NCBI GenBank assembly: GCA_009779915.1
Contig: WRBA01000008.1
Span: 1 to 64,000 of the forward strand
Origin: Defluviitaleaceae bacterium
GTDB lineage: Bacteria > Bacillota > Clostridia > Lachnospirales > UBA5962
DNA length: 64,000 nucleotides
Direction: 5' to 3'
Below are positions 51,161-62,309 of this stretch, piece after piece (the stretch's first letter is position 1; the number at the start of each line of letters is the position of its first letter). The notes under the pieces are model-generated. The model saw only the letters and a program-made list of their open reading frames with translations. It was not told where the DNA came from and ran no database searches. A program made the position numbers and the translations under genes.

Positions 51161-52537
51161 ATGGAGATTGTTTACAATAAAAAGCGCATAAACAGAGAGA
51201 TTATACATTTAATGGTACCGATTGTACTTGAAAACACTCTCCAGCTTGTAGCCGGCATTGTGACTACTGCTATGGTAGGCAGGCTTTTAGCTGACGACAT
51301 AGCTGCACAGGGTATCAGTAATATAGTATACCGTGTGTTTTTTGCGCTGTTTCGCGGGCTTTCAATAGGTGCTACGGTGGTGGTTGCCACATATTACGGC
51401 AAGGGGGAATATGCTAAATGCCGCCGGCTTATTGAACAGGCTTATTTAACGGCTATACCTGTGGTTATGCTGGCGATTACCATAGCCACCTTGTTTTCCG
51501 AGCAGATATTGAGTATATTTACTGATGATAGGGCACTTGTAGCCCTTGCTTCGGATTATACAAGGGTTTTATTTTGGGCAGTGCCTTTTATGGCGATAAT
51601 TTGCTTTAACACCGCATCATTAAACGGGCATGGGGACACTAAAACTCCTATGTTTATAGCCGGTATACTTAATATAGTAAATGTAATTGCCGGATATATA
51701 CTTATTTTTGGAATAGGTTCTCTAGGCGGCTTTGGTATAATGGGTGCCGCTTATTCAACTATAATATCTCAATTTACCGGTGCCTCCATAGGGCTTTATG
51801 TTTTGTACAGAAAGCGCGGTATCTTTAGGCGGACAAGTCACGGCAGACCTTTTATAAGCTTTGATATCCCTGAGATTAAAAATTACTTTTCAATAGGCAT
51901 GCCGGCAGCTATGGAGTTTTTGTTTTGGAACTTTTCCGCAATAGTTATGAGCATGGTACTACTAAGTTACGGTAACAATTATTACGCCGCCTACCAATTG
52001 GGCTTGCAGGCGGAAATGCTTACGGATATGCCTGCCCAAGGCTTTGTTGTGGCTGCGACAACTTTAGCGGCTAAAGCTATAGGGCAAATGGATTCCAATT
52101 TATATAAAATTTATTTTACACAGCTTAGGAAAATGGCTTTAATCATAAGTATTTTTGCGACTATTATGGTATTTTCCCTTCCAAGGCAGCTTATGATGGT
52201 GCTTACCAATAATCCTGAATTGCAGCGTATTGGTGCCAGCTATATTTTCCTTATGGGGTTTGCTCAATTGCCGCAGGTTCTAAGCCGTGTCTATAACGGT
52301 TTTATCCGCTCATCAGGGGGCAAAAGAGTGCCTATGTATATTACATTTACAGGTATTTGGCTGGTTCGTGTGCCGTTGGTTGTACTTTTTGGATGGATAC
52401 TTAGACTTGATATAAATTTCATTTGGATGGCTATAGTTGCCGACCAAATACTTAGGATATCCGTAAGTATTATATATACGAAGCGTAAAAATGTTTATAA
52501 CTATGTAGATCAACTAGCCTTAAAAGAAGGGGTATAA
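51161..52537 (+). CDS. MATE-family multidrug/metabolite efflux transporter
   Basis: The 458-residue protein has twelve predicted helices in two MATE halves (MVPIVLENTLQLVAGIVTTA with MVGRL; second half FSIGMPAAMEFLFWNFSAIV and GFVVAATTLAAKAIGQ). It should be a cation-driven exporter. The ATG lies in a poor ribosome-site context (GCGAGG). Its stop is followed 1 nt later by the MutS-like gene, so the two are probably one operon. Confidence 0.93.
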   Translation: MEIVYNKKRINREIIHLMVPIVLENTLQLVAGIVTTAMVGRLLADDIAAQGISNIVYRVFFALFRGLSIGATVVVATYYGKGEYAKCRRLIEQAYLTAIPVVMLAITIATLFSEQILSIFTDDRALVALASDYTRVLFWAVPFMAIICFNTASLNGHGDTKTPMFIAGILNIVNVIAGYILIFGIGSLGGFGIMGAAYSTIISQFTGASIGLYVLYRKRGIFRRTSHGRPFISFDIPEIKNYFSIGMPAAMEFLFWNFSAIVMSMVLLSYGNNYYAAYQLGLQAEMLTDMPAQGFVVAATTLAAKAIGQMDSNLYKIYFTQLRKMALIISIFATIMVFSLPRQLMMVLTNNPELQRIGASYIFLMGFAQLPQVLSRVYNGFIRSSGGKRVPMYITFTGIWLVRVPLVVLFGWILRLDINFIWMAIVADQILRISVSIIYTKRKNVYNYVDQLALKEGV

Positions 52538-52538
52538 A

Positions 52539-54329
52539 ATGCGTAGAGAATTTCAGTTTGAAGCTAAAGAATGTGCCGACAATGTAATATATTTAACTGA
52601 AAGCCACAAACTCCTTGGCAATGTTAAGCTTGGTTGTATTGTCGTAGTTTTAATATGCTTAGTTTTGATTTTACGAAATTTAAATATTCTGCTAATGGCT
52701 TTAGGCATTATTCTTGTGCAGCTTTATATTTTGCTTTCGGTTATACAAATAAAAACAGAGAAAAGAATTGAAGAAAATCGAATAAAGCAAAAAATCCATC
52801 AGGATTATTTAGACAGGATGGATGGAGCTTGGCACAGCTTTACAGACAAAGGCGAGGAATTTGTTAAAAAAGATCATAAATATACAAGTGACATAGACGT
52901 ATTCGGTGATAATTCTATTTTTCAGTACTTAAACACTACAAAAACATGGCATGGAAGGCAAAAGTTCGCTAAAGACCTAAGGGAGGCAAACTTTGGTACA
53001 GAAGAGCTTAAAAATCGCCAAAAAGCGGTTTGGGAGCTGTCGCCTACTAAAAATTTTACGGTAGATTTTCAATTTTATGGTTCCAAAATACGCTTTAAAG
53101 GTGAAATACTTGAGCTTATAAATATTCTAAAAGGGTCTGGTAAAAAAAGTATTTCGTCTATTTACAGTTATTTATTACTTTTGCCTGTTTTTTCTACAGC
53201 GTTTATACTTGCGGTATTTTTTACAGGGCTTTCAGAGTTTTATATTCCTGCGGCACTGCTTCTTTTTACTCATATTGCCTTGTGGGTTTTTTGCACGGTT
53301 AAACTATCAGGGAATTTAAAGAAAATCACCGGGACCGGGTATAGAATAGGGGAGTATTCCGAGCTTTTTGCTATGATGGAGAGAAAAACTGTTGAATCTC
53401 CCATACTTAAAGATATTAAGTCTAAAGTAAAATCTGATAAAGGTATAGTGGCTTCGGAGGCGATTAAAAAGCTTGACAGAGTTATAATGCTTATTGATAT
53501 GAGGCGTAGCGGCATGGTGTATTTTGCACTTAATATTTTCTTTTTATGGGATTTTATTTGTATATACTTCCTAAGAAGCTGGCAGGCTGAATACGGCGGC
53601 TATGTGGAAGGTTGGTTTGAGGCTATTGGCGAGATGGAGTCGCTGCTTAGCTTTGCAAATCTTAGTTTTGTGGAAGAAAATTGCTGTATACCCGAGATTG
53701 TGGAGGAAAATCTCATAGAAGCCAAAGAACTTGGGCACCCCTTAATTAACCTATCAAACAGGGTTAATAACAATGTGAAGCTGGATAAGGAAATATTTAT
53801 TATATCCGGCTCTAATATGTCGGGCAAAACAACTTTTTTGCGTACTGTTGGGGTAAATATGGTCCTTGGCTTGGGTGGAGGGTATGTTTGTGCGAAAGAG
53901 CTTAAAATGCCAAATATAGGGATTTCAACCTCTATGAGAGTGGTTGATGATTTGTCGGAAGGCGTCTCCACATTCTATGCGGAGCTTAAGCGCGTTAAAA
54001 ATATAATAAACGATTGTAAAGGCAAAAAAACTCTTTTTTTAATCGATGAAATGTTTAGAGGCACAAACTCAAAAGACCGGTTAGAAGGCGCACTTGCGGT
54101 GATAAAAAACCTTGAAAGTGAAGACTCAATAGGTCTTGTAACTACTCACGATTTAGCCCTTTGCGATCTTGCGGATAACGAAAGGATTAAAAATTACAAT
54201 TTCTCCGAAAAATATGAAAATGACGAAATTATATTTAATTATATTTTAAATATTGGTAAATCAGAGAGTACAAATGCAAAGTTTTTAATGAATAAGCTAG
54301 GGATAGAAATCCCTGAAGATGAAAGTTAG
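52539..54329 (+). CDS. Membrane-anchored MutS-like ATPase
   Basis: The 596-residue protein has paired membrane helices near residues 30-65 and 200-245, and another near 325-345. A MutS domain V ATPase occupies the last 200 residues: Walker A SGSNMSGKTTFLRTVG, STFYAELKRVK, Walker B KTLFLIDEMFRGTNS and the switch histidine in VTTHDLAL. The mismatch-recognition and clamp domains of MutS are replaced by the membrane region, so DNA mismatch repair is unlikely. The function of this MutS-related membrane family is not known. Linkage to a MATE transporter may be relevant. Confidence 0.85.
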   Translation: MRREFQFEAKECADNVIYLTESHKLLGNVKLGCIVVVLICLVLILRNLNILLMALGIILVQLYILLSVIQIKTEKRIEENRIKQKIHQDYLDRMDGAWHSFTDKGEEFVKKDHKYTSDIDVFGDNSIFQYLNTTKTWHGRQKFAKDLREANFGTEELKNRQKAVWELSPTKNFTVDFQFYGSKIRFKGEILELINILKGSGKKSISSIYSYLLLLPVFSTAFILAVFFTGLSEFYIPAALLLFTHIALWVFCTVKLSGNLKKITGTGYRIGEYSELFAMMERKTVESPILKDIKSKVKSDKGIVASEAIKKLDRVIMLIDMRRSGMVYFALNIFFLWDFICIYFLRSWQAEYGGYVEGWFEAIGEMESLLSFANLSFVEENCCIPEIVEENLIEAKELGHPLINLSNRVNNNVKLDKEIFIISGSNMSGKTTFLRTVGVNMVLGLGGGYVCAKELKMPNIGISTSMRVVDDLSEGVSTFYAELKRVKNIINDCKGKKTLFLIDEMFRGTNSKDRLEGALAVIKNLESEDSIGLVTTHDLALCDLADNERIKNYNFSEKYENDEIIFNYILNIGKSESTNAKFLMNKLGIEIPEDES

Positions 54330-54414
54330 TCTTAGGACTGGGAGAGTCGGAGAATCGAATCTTGCCCTAATAATTAGCGAATATGGCTTTACTCAAATTT
54401 GAAAGGAGGTATAT

Positions 54415-55632
54415 ATGTCGAAATCTGATGACAGAGCATTTAGTTTATGGCGTTACTATAAACTAAGCAATACTGATTACCATAGAGCTATGGAAAAGCA
54501 ATTTCCCGGTAATCTTTTTGGATTATGGATGGTCGGTATTTGTTTTGCTGCTTTTTCACTTATTTCAGGAATAATGATTATTATTCCTTTTATGTATAAT
54601 ATGCATATTGTATTGGCGCGCAGGGAAACTGTTATTGCCGTAATTAAATTTATTGTGGCTATAGGTTCTGTATTTATGGCACTTTTTGCACGCCATAAAT
54701 ATAGGCAATACCAACAAGGCAAGGCTGTAAATAATTGGCTGATATATGTACTTATCATTAGCTTATATACGGCTATCATACTTACAGGAATATATCAGAG
54801 CGTATGGTCAAATCCTGACGGGCGTGCTGTGATTTTTATGGTTTTCTTAGTTGTTGCACTGCATCTTGTAACAGCCTCGCCAATTTTTAATTTGACACTT
54901 ATAATAAGTGCGATAGTCGTTTTTGTTATATCTGCTGCTGTATATAAAGTTCCCAGCGAATTTATTATGGATATGCTGAATCTATTAGCGGTGGCACCGA
55001 TTGCTATTGTATATAATTGGTATGTTAATTTTAACAGAATGTCAGTAACCATAAATGAAATAAGGCTGGAAGAAGAGCGTGATAAATACCGAAATGAAAG
55101 CACTATAGACGAATTGACTCAGCTTAAAAACCGTAGAAATTTTATGCAAACATTTCAAAGATATCTTACAAATCCCAGAGTCGGCGATAAATTTTTATGT
55201 TTTGCGATTATCGATATTGATCATTTTAAGCAATATAACGATTACTATGGGCATTTACAGGGAGATGAATGCCTGCGTTCGATTGGAAAAGTTCTATCTG
55301 CCTTACAAAAAAATGGTGTATATGCTGCCAGAATAGGGGGAGAGGAATTTGCATTACTTTGGTTTGCGGGAGATAAAGTTAATATAAATGACAATATTTC
55401 AATAATACATCAAAGCATACGAGCTATGGAAATCTCTCATGAAAAATCGGAAATATCACAATATATTACCGTTAGTATAGGTGTTAAAGTAATATTATGC
55501 AGTGGGATTGGTGATATTCAAACGATTTATAGTGCCGCCGACAAAGCATTATACGAAGCCAAGGAAAATGGCCGCAACAGAACGGTTGTATTTGATGCAA
55601 ATGAAAAAAGATATAGTATACCGGGGGTGTAG
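54415..55632 (+). CDS. Membrane diguanylate cyclase (GGDEF)
   Basis: GAAAGGAGG precedes the ATG. Of the 405 residues, the first 225 form about six membrane helices with no recognised sensor domain, followed by a short coiled coil (about 215-230). The GGDEF domain spans about 235-395: IDELTQLKNRRNFM, FAIIDIDHFKQYNDYYGHLQ and the intact active-site GGEEF in ARIGGEEFALLW. It should make cyclic di-GMP. An RxxD inhibitory site upstream of GGEEF is not evident. The signal is unknown. Confidence 0.93.
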   Translation: MSKSDDRAFSLWRYYKLSNTDYHRAMEKQFPGNLFGLWMVGICFAAFSLISGIMIIIPFMYNMHIVLARRETVIAVIKFIVAIGSVFMALFARHKYRQYQQGKAVNNWLIYVLIISLYTAIILTGIYQSVWSNPDGRAVIFMVFLVVALHLVTASPIFNLTLIISAIVVFVISAAVYKVPSEFIMDMLNLLAVAPIAIVYNWYVNFNRMSVTINEIRLEEERDKYRNESTIDELTQLKNRRNFMQTFQRYLTNPRVGDKFLCFAIIDIDHFKQYNDYYGHLQGDECLRSIGKVLSALQKNGVYAARIGGEEFALLWFAGDKVNINDNISIIHQSIRAMEISHEKSEISQYITVSIGVKVILCSGIGDIQTIYSAADKALYEAKENGRNRTVVFDANEKRYSIPGV

Positions 55633-55644
55633 TTATTTTTCAAT

Positions 55645-56337
55645 TTACTCTACATTGTTTAAAAAATTAACGATACCAACATATATTGCCCAAGCAACTC
55701 GCTGCTGGTAACTTTCAGTTATGAGTTTTTCTCTATCGGCGTAGTTGGAAAGAAAACCGCACTCCACAATAATAGCGGGAATGTTTGTACGCTTAAGCAT
55801 GACATAATTTTCATTGGCTTTAACTGAACGTCTCCGGGCACTTAAAAACTCTGTCATTTGGCTTTGTACGCTTTCGGCAAGTCTCTTGCTTTCTTCGGAG
55901 TTGCCATAATAAAACACTTGAGGACCGGACGCCGACGCATCAGGAAATGAGTTTTGATGGATGCTTACTAGTAAATCCCCTTGACCTTCGTTAATGATTG
56001 TAACCCTGCCTGCCATATCAGCCCTTTTAGTATCCCCAAGGACTGTATCATCAACCCTTGTCATTAACACATAGCTGCCGCCTTGTTCAAGATATCGTTG
56101 GAGCTTAAGGGCAATGGCTAAATTTATATCCTTCTCCAAGATATCATCGCCTATTACCTTACCAGGATCCCAACTGCCGTGACCGGCATCTATTATTACA
56201 ACTCTCCCCGTTGCAGGCATTGCAAATACATCAACATATTGAGGAGAACTTTGCATAGCCCCCGCAATAAATACTAAAAGCACTGCTATGTAAATAATAG
56301 CCAAGGGCTTGTTTTTTATAGAACGGATATTAATCAT
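55645..56337 (-). CDS. cwlD: N-acetylmuramoyl-L-alanine amidase CwlD
   Basis: The 230-residue protein has an N-terminal membrane anchor or signal (residues 10-28) and an Amidase_3 domain with zinc ligands in VIIDAGHGSWDPG, the EKDINLAIALKL glutamate, LLVSIHQNSFPD and the C-terminal VECGFLSNYADREKL. Size and motifs fit CwlD, the sporulation amidase that helps form muramic-delta-lactam in spore cortex. This supports a spore-forming host. Other small Amidase_3 enzymes are the alternative. It is convergent with the GGDEF gene. Confidence 0.87.
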   Translation of the reverse strand: MINIRSIKNKPLAIIYIAVLLVFIAGAMQSSPQYVDVFAMPATGRVVIIDAGHGSWDPGKVIGDDILEKDINLAIALKLQRYLEQGGSYVLMTRVDDTVLGDTKRADMAGRVTIINEGQGDLLVSIHQNSFPDASASGPQVFYYGNSEESKRLAESVQSQMTEFLSARRRSVKANENYVMLKRTNIPAIIVECGFLSNYADREKLITESYQQRVAWAIYVGIVNFLNNVE

Positions 56338-56411
56338 AAATACTCTCCCAAAAGTCCGTATATATGATTAATATGTTTTAGGAATCTTGTATTAGAACTT
56401 TAAGAAATTTA

Positions 56412-57179
56412 TCAATAAAACTCATCCGAAAGCTCAATCTGAACCATATTGTCCACATAAAAATCATCACTGAATTTTGGTTTATCATTTTCTTTATCCA
56501 GCAAAAAAATAGGTAGGTTAACAGTCATTTTAGTACCTTTGCCTTCTTCGCTCATGGCATTTATACTGCCTCCTAAAACCTCTACTATTTCTCTTACGAT
56601 CGAAAGACCGATGCCCTTGCCACGGATACTGTCGCCGGTGTGATACCGCTCAAAAATATGTGGAAGTACTTCCGCTTTTATACCTTTTCCATTATCTTCT
56701 ACAGAGATTTCCAAAAATTCATTGGAGTTTTTTATAGAGACTTTTATAAAGCCCCCTTTTTCAACATGTTTTACAGAATTTGACAGCAAATTTAGTAAAA
56801 CCCGCTCAACTAAAGTTTTGTCCGTAGCCATGATTTTCTCATCAAATTCCTTGGAGAATATAAGCTCAACATTTTTGCGTACTGTAAAAGGCTGCGTAGA
56901 CTCCACTACATTTTTAACCAGTTGGACAATATTTGTATTGGCAAAATTAGGCAAAAAATATCCATCTCTTATTTTAGAGGAATCACTTACATCGGTAATG
57001 ATTTTAAGAGCTTTAAAGCAATTTCTTTTCATAGTCTGAATATGCTCAAGGGCTGAGGGCGGCATCTTCTTAGTAACTTCAAGAAGCTGGGCATATGTAT
57101 AAATTATAGTCATAGGCCCCCTAATATCATGGATGGCATTTTCATAAGCTGTTAAATTCTCATCAACAAAATTATCCAT
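56412..57179 (-). CDS. Cytosolic orphan sensor histidine kinase
   Basis: The 255-residue protein has only kinase domains: HisKA with His18 in NAIHDIRGPMTIIYTYAQLL, N box ERVLLNLLSNSVKHVEKGG, G1 SVEDNGKGIK and G2 RGKGIGLSIVREIV. No sensor or membrane segment is present, and no response regulator is adjacent. A diverged phosphoacceptor context (HDIRGP in place of HELRTP) is typical of some Clostridia kinases. It is 11 nt downstream of the zinc-ribbon protein gene on the same strand, so that membrane protein may supply the sensing function. Confidence 0.88.
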   Translation of the reverse strand: MDNFVDENLTAYENAIHDIRGPMTIIYTYAQLLEVTKKMPPSALEHIQTMKRNCFKALKIITDVSDSSKIRDGYFLPNFANTNIVQLVKNVVESTQPFTVRKNVELIFSKEFDEKIMATDKTLVERVLLNLLSNSVKHVEKGGFIKVSIKNSNEFLEISVEDNGKGIKAEVLPHIFERYHTGDSIRGKGIGLSIVREIVEVLGGSINAMSEEGKGTKMTVNLPIFLLDKENDKPKFSDDFYVDNMVQIELSDEFY

Positions 57180-57190
57180 AAATAAACTCC

Positions 57191-58453
57191 TTAGCCTTGT
57201 TTGATTATAAAGAAGGGAGGTCTCCTGCTTAACACATTTAAAAGTGCCCTGGCTTCCTCATAATCTTCAACCGGATATATATTAACAGAATCACCTTCAA
57301 GATGGACTAAAAACCTCATACCAGTATCAAATTCAAAGTACACATAATCAAAAGCACCGCTTGCAAAGAGTGGAGGCAAATCATCATATGCTATAAATTC
57401 GGCATATACCATAGCTTCTATAATATCAGTAAAATCACTGATCAAATTCCTAAGACCTAACCTTAAATCATAGGGTGGCAAAAGATTGTGGTTAAAATCG
57501 GGCATAGTGTTATTAACGACCCTTCTATGATCGTCAAAAGTTTCTATACCGCTAAGCCGTACAAAAACAGCCCCTTCCACATATTCCAATATAAACATAC
57601 GGATATTGAGAGGATTATTCCTAGGGGAGGCAACAACAGAAATATACCGCTCATCCTGATACATATATCTTATGTCAAAGCCTGTATTTATACCTGTATA
57701 AGTTACAAGAGCCCTTATAACCGTTTCAAATATATCCGATTCCATATCAATTTTTCTGATTTCCCCATGGTTCCAGCTGTACCTGTCTAAAATATCACTT
57801 AAATCTTCACGGCTTATTATGCCCCCTTGTTCGCCGGCACCTGTTATTGCAAAACCCTCTCTTGTTTCAAAACCTGTGAAAATTACAAGGTCTTCCCTTT
57901 CGGATACGTTCAAATTGCGATACATTGAAAGGTCTATAGGTCTAAAATAAAAAAACATCAAACTTTCATCTAAAAATCTTTCATCTATGTCAGTAATGCC
58001 ATATAATTCGTTAATAAGAATATAGGCATTTGCCGGATCATCAAATAGATATCCATTTTTAGATAAAAATAAAACTGTTTGGGAGTGATAGCTGTAATAT
58101 TCGTTTATAAGAGCGGAAACCTCATCAAGCATAGCCCATATTTCTAAGATAGGCTTGTCGAAATTAGCATGACCGCTGGGAAGCGGTATTTCAGCCTGTT
58201 GTTCACTTACAAGCTCGGGCATAACCAATGGAATAGAAGGAGCTTCAACTTGCTCCTCATAATGATAATCAGGCTCATCATAATCGGGGGCAGCAACATC
58301 ACCTCTTAAGAGAAAAATCGAAGCGGCAGCCGCACCTGTTAAGAGTGCTGCAAGACATTTCCATTTTATGGAATTATTCATAACAGGTCTGCCGCAGGCA
58401 ATACATATTTTACTATTATCATTAACGGCAGTTTTGCAGCCTTTGCATATCAT
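57191..58453 (-). CDS. Zinc-ribbon membrane protein of unknown function
   Basis: The 420-residue protein begins with a four-cysteine zinc ribbon (ICKGCKTAVNDNSKICIACG), then one membrane helix (about 33-50) and an acidic Pro/Glu-rich stretch. The large C-terminal region has no recognised fold (beta-rich, with SGIETFDDHRRVV and FDYVYFEFDTGMRFLVHLEG). Topology is cytosolic ribbon, extracellular body. It precedes the orphan kinase by 11 nt and may act with it. GGAGGAC precedes the start. Confidence 0.75.
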   Translation of the reverse strand: MICKGCKTAVNDNSKICIACGRPVMNNSIKWKCLAALLTGAAAASIFLLRGDVAAPDYDEPDYHYEEQVEAPSIPLVMPELVSEQQAEIPLPSGHANFDKPILEIWAMLDEVSALINEYYSYHSQTVLFLSKNGYLFDDPANAYILINELYGITDIDERFLDESLMFFYFRPIDLSMYRNLNVSEREDLVIFTGFETREGFAITGAGEQGGIISREDLSDILDRYSWNHGEIRKIDMESDIFETVIRALVTYTGINTGFDIRYMYQDERYISVVASPRNNPLNIRMFILEYVEGAVFVRLSGIETFDDHRRVVNNTMPDFNHNLLPPYDLRLGLRNLISDFTDIIEAMVYAEFIAYDDLPPLFASGAFDYVYFEFDTGMRFLVHLEGDSVNIYPVEDYEEARALLNVLSRRPPFFIIKQG

Positions 58454-58585
58454 AAAAGTCCTCCTGCTTGTTCTTTTACCATACCAAATAGATTATACAT
58501 AAAAAATACTGTTCAGTCAACAAACTTAGAAGCTGCGTTCATAGAGCATAGGGGGACAAGGCTTGCAAGAAATTACAGGACTTGA

Positions 58586-60031
<1,446 letters not shown>

Positions 60032-60051
60032 TTTTTATATAAACCAACTAA

Positions 60052-60097
60052 AAGCTAACCGATGTGATTAACCATAAGTGTCGGTTAGCTTATTTTT
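60052..60097 (+). terminator. Terminator of tyrosine phenol-lyase
   Basis: AAGCTAACCGA pairs with TCGGTTAGCTT, followed by ATTTTT. Confidence 0.85.
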
Positions 60098-60111
60098 GGA
60101 GGTTAAAACCA

Positions 60112-60556
60112 ATGTCAAAAAAACCGCGCAAAATGCTGGGAGACTGGCGCGACCCCCATGTAGAGTCTATTATGAGGCTGATTGAGACACAGAGTAAAGG
60201 GACTATTTCAAATTGGTGTATTGATTATGCATATGAGTATATACTGCCTATATTTGAAAGACACTGTCCCGGTGATGACCGCCCGCGCCGCGCCCTTTTA
60301 GCCGCAAGAGAATGGCTTTTGGGGAATGTGAAACTGCCATATGTAAAAAATATCATTTTAAATGAATGTCATGCCGCCGCAAGAGAACTTGACAATATTC
60401 CACCGGCTCAGGCGGCCGCAAGATGCTGCGGGCAAGCAGCTGCCTGTATCCATACGCCAACCCATTCTCTGGGAATGTGTAAAAATGGAAGCCGCTCTCC
60501 GGGCTATAGCAGTGGAAAATGAAGAAAATCCGGCAAAAATCAACTGGAATTGTTAA
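60112..60556 (+). pseudogene. Putative-immunity-protein gene with internal deletion and frameshift
   Basis: GGAGG (60098-60102) precedes an ATG opening MSKKPRKMLGDWRDPHVESI, an N terminus typical of a clostridial family annotated as putative immunity protein. The frame runs through LLAAREWLLGNVKLPYVKNI and IHTPTHSLGM, then departs from the family near 60472 and ends at 60522. The expected C terminus (ECVKMEAALRAIAVENEENP to AKINWNC) is readable in another frame to the TAA at 60554-60556. About 30-35 residues in the middle are missing, so a deletion joined the two parts out of frame. The product is probably non-functional. Confidence 0.8.
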
Positions 60557-60577
60557 TTTTCGCCGGATTTTTTTAAA
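60536..60577. terminator. Terminator between immunity-like pseudogene and DUF4364 gene
   Basis: AAATCCGGC pairs with GCCGGATTT and a T run follows. It lies between convergent genes and overlaps the ends of both. Confidence 0.8.
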
Positions 60578-61232
60578 TAGCATTTTCGCTTTTATTTTCA
60601 TTATCTTTGGAAGGGTCAGTTTGTTCCAAATACGAACTTTGCTCGCCTTTGGAGCTGCTTACCCATGTATCCGGGATAAAAGGAAACCCTGCTGCATTTG
60701 TCTTAGGATTGCTTGCAGGAAGCAGACTCCACAAAACTTTATCATATATTTGATTTACATTATTTTTCCAATTATCACAAATATTTCGTGCTTGCTCTCT
60801 GTTTACTACAGTAATATTTATTTCCATTAATAAGGAGTTGTTTTCATATATGCCGCATTTGACGGCGTACTCACCTGTTTGAATATCCTTAAAATAATTA
60901 GCTGTCGTTTCATAATCTTTTTTAATTTGTGAACGGTTTTCAGATATATATTTAGATATTTTGTTTCGTATATGCAGTGGTATACGATTTTCGAAATAAC
61001 CTAATGAAACTACCCCCAAATCGGTGATAGTATATCTTGTATTATTATTTTCTTTTACAGTATCTATGTATTTGCCTTCAACCATTTCTGCAAGGCATTG
61101 TTGTAATTCGAAAAAGTTTAAAATCCCTTCCTCAAGTACAAATTGAGATATTTGACTTGTGGTAATGGGTATGTTCATTTTCTCTATCAGGTATAGCAAA
61201 AGCAGCTTGCTTTCAACTAAAGTTTCACTCAC
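60573..61232 (-). CDS. DUF4364 family winged-helix protein
   Basis: Start chosen at the GTG 61232 (AAGGTG upstream; the promoter excludes the ATG at 61292), giving 219 residues. The N terminus (SETLVESKLLLLYLIEKMNI, TTSQISQFVLEEGILNFFEL, YTITDLGVVSLGYFENRIP) matches DUF4364, a Clostridia-wide family with a predicted winged-helix fold. The last 30 residues are hydrophilic and low in complexity. Its role is unknown; a transcription factor is likely. Confidence 0.85.
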   Translation of the reverse strand: MSETLVESKLLLLYLIEKMNIPITTSQISQFVLEEGILNFFELQQCLAEMVEGKYIDTVKENNNTRYTITDLGVVSLGYFENRIPLHIRNKISKYISENRSQIKKDYETTANYFKDIQTGEYAVKCGIYENNSLLMEINITVVNREQARNICDNWKNNVNQIYDKVLWSLLPASNPKTNAAGFPFIPDTWVSSSKGEQSSYLEQTDPSKDNENKSENAI

Positions 61233-61257
61233 ACAATCACACCTTATTGCTTGATGA

Positions 61258-61286
61258 ATTATATATACAGTATATCCCAAATGCAA
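61258..61286 (-). promoter_or_regulatory. Promoter of the DUF4364 gene
   Basis: On the minus strand TTGCAT (61281-61286), 17 bp, TATAAT (61258-61263). A start near 61250 leaves an 18-nt leader before the GTG start. Confidence 0.7.
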
Positions 61287-61352
61287 AGTCATAACAAGTG
61301 AAAAAAAGTTCTTGTTTTTAATTTAGGGATTTGCACAAAGGCATTAAGGTTT

Positions 61353-62282
61353 TTAAATATAATTTTCTACTTTGTAAAGTCTTGACTGATATGTATCAGC
61401 GTTTTCCATATATTCATCAATAGCGTTTAATATATGAAATTTCTTTATACTATAACGAGGGGCTATTAAAATTTCGCGAGGGGCATCACCGGTCAGCCTA
61501 TGGACTACAATGTTTTTAGGCAAAATCTCTAAGGCTTTGACGACTAAACTGACATATTCGTCAAAATCAAGAGTGTCAAATAGTTTTTCATTGTACATTT
61601 CTTCCAGTTTTGTGTTTTTTACCACAAAAAGCTCATGAAGTTTTATGCCGTCAATCCCGGCCTTTACAGCGTAACGCACGGAATTTAGCATATCCTCTTC
61701 GGTTTCATAAGGTAGTCCTAATATAATATGACATACTACATTAGACCCGATTTTTTTCAAATTCTCAACTGCTGTAACAAAAATACTATTATCGTAGCAA
61801 CGGTTTATAAGGCTGGCAGTTGCGGGGTTTGAGCTTTGAAAGCCAAGTTCTACGAAAAGTGTGGTTTTTTGACTAATCTCTCTTAAAAGCTCCAAAACCT
61901 CAGATCCTAAACAATCCGGGCGGGTGGCTATGGAAATACCAACTATATCAGACAGGGCAAGTGCTTCATTGTACAAACTTTTAAGAAGCTCTATATCCCC
62001 ATAAGTATTTGTATAAGCTTGAAAGTAGGGGATATATTTAGCATTCGACCATTTTTTTCTAATAGATTCCCGATACAGCTCAAACTGCTCATTAATAGAA
62101 CGACCTGAAAACGCATAATCCCCTGAGCCTGCACCGCAAAAAATGCAGCCATCATAGCTTAGTGTGCCGTCTCTATTTGGACAAGTAAGCCCGGCGTCTA
62201 ATGATATTTTTATTACTTTGCAGCCAAAAGTTTGGCGTAAATAATAATTAAGGGAATAGAATCTTTTATCGCCGAATTTCAT
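61353..62282 (-). CDS. Radical SAM protein, YhcC/TIGR01212 family
   Basis: The 309-residue protein has the radical SAM cysteines in a family-specific spacing, KISLDAGLTCPNRDG then GCIFCGAGSGDYAF. Further family blocks are YFQAYTNTYGDIELLKSLY, VELGFQSSNPATASLINR and HLILGLP-like CHIILGLPYETEEDM. Function of this widespread family is not established. It is downstream of rpsT on the same strand, separated by a large RNA-hairpin structure. Confidence 0.9.
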   Translation of the reverse strand: MKFGDKRFYSLNYYLRQTFGCKVIKISLDAGLTCPNRDGTLSYDGCIFCGAGSGDYAFSGRSINEQFELYRESIRKKWSNAKYIPYFQAYTNTYGDIELLKSLYNEALALSDIVGISIATRPDCLGSEVLELLREISQKTTLFVELGFQSSNPATASLINRCYDNSIFVTAVENLKKIGSNVVCHIILGLPYETEEDMLNSVRYAVKAGIDGIKLHELFVVKNTKLEEMYNEKLFDTLDFDEYVSLVVKALEILPKNIVVHRLTGDAPREILIAPRYSIKKFHILNAIDEYMENADTYQSRLYKVENYI

Positions 62283-62309
62283 AATAATCCTTTCCGATAA
62301 AAAAATAAA

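Noticed and set aside
60362-60556. Separate small gene in the immunity-like region
   Set aside because: Only its C-terminal half is protein-like, and that half is the out-of-frame tail of the broken immunity-like gene.
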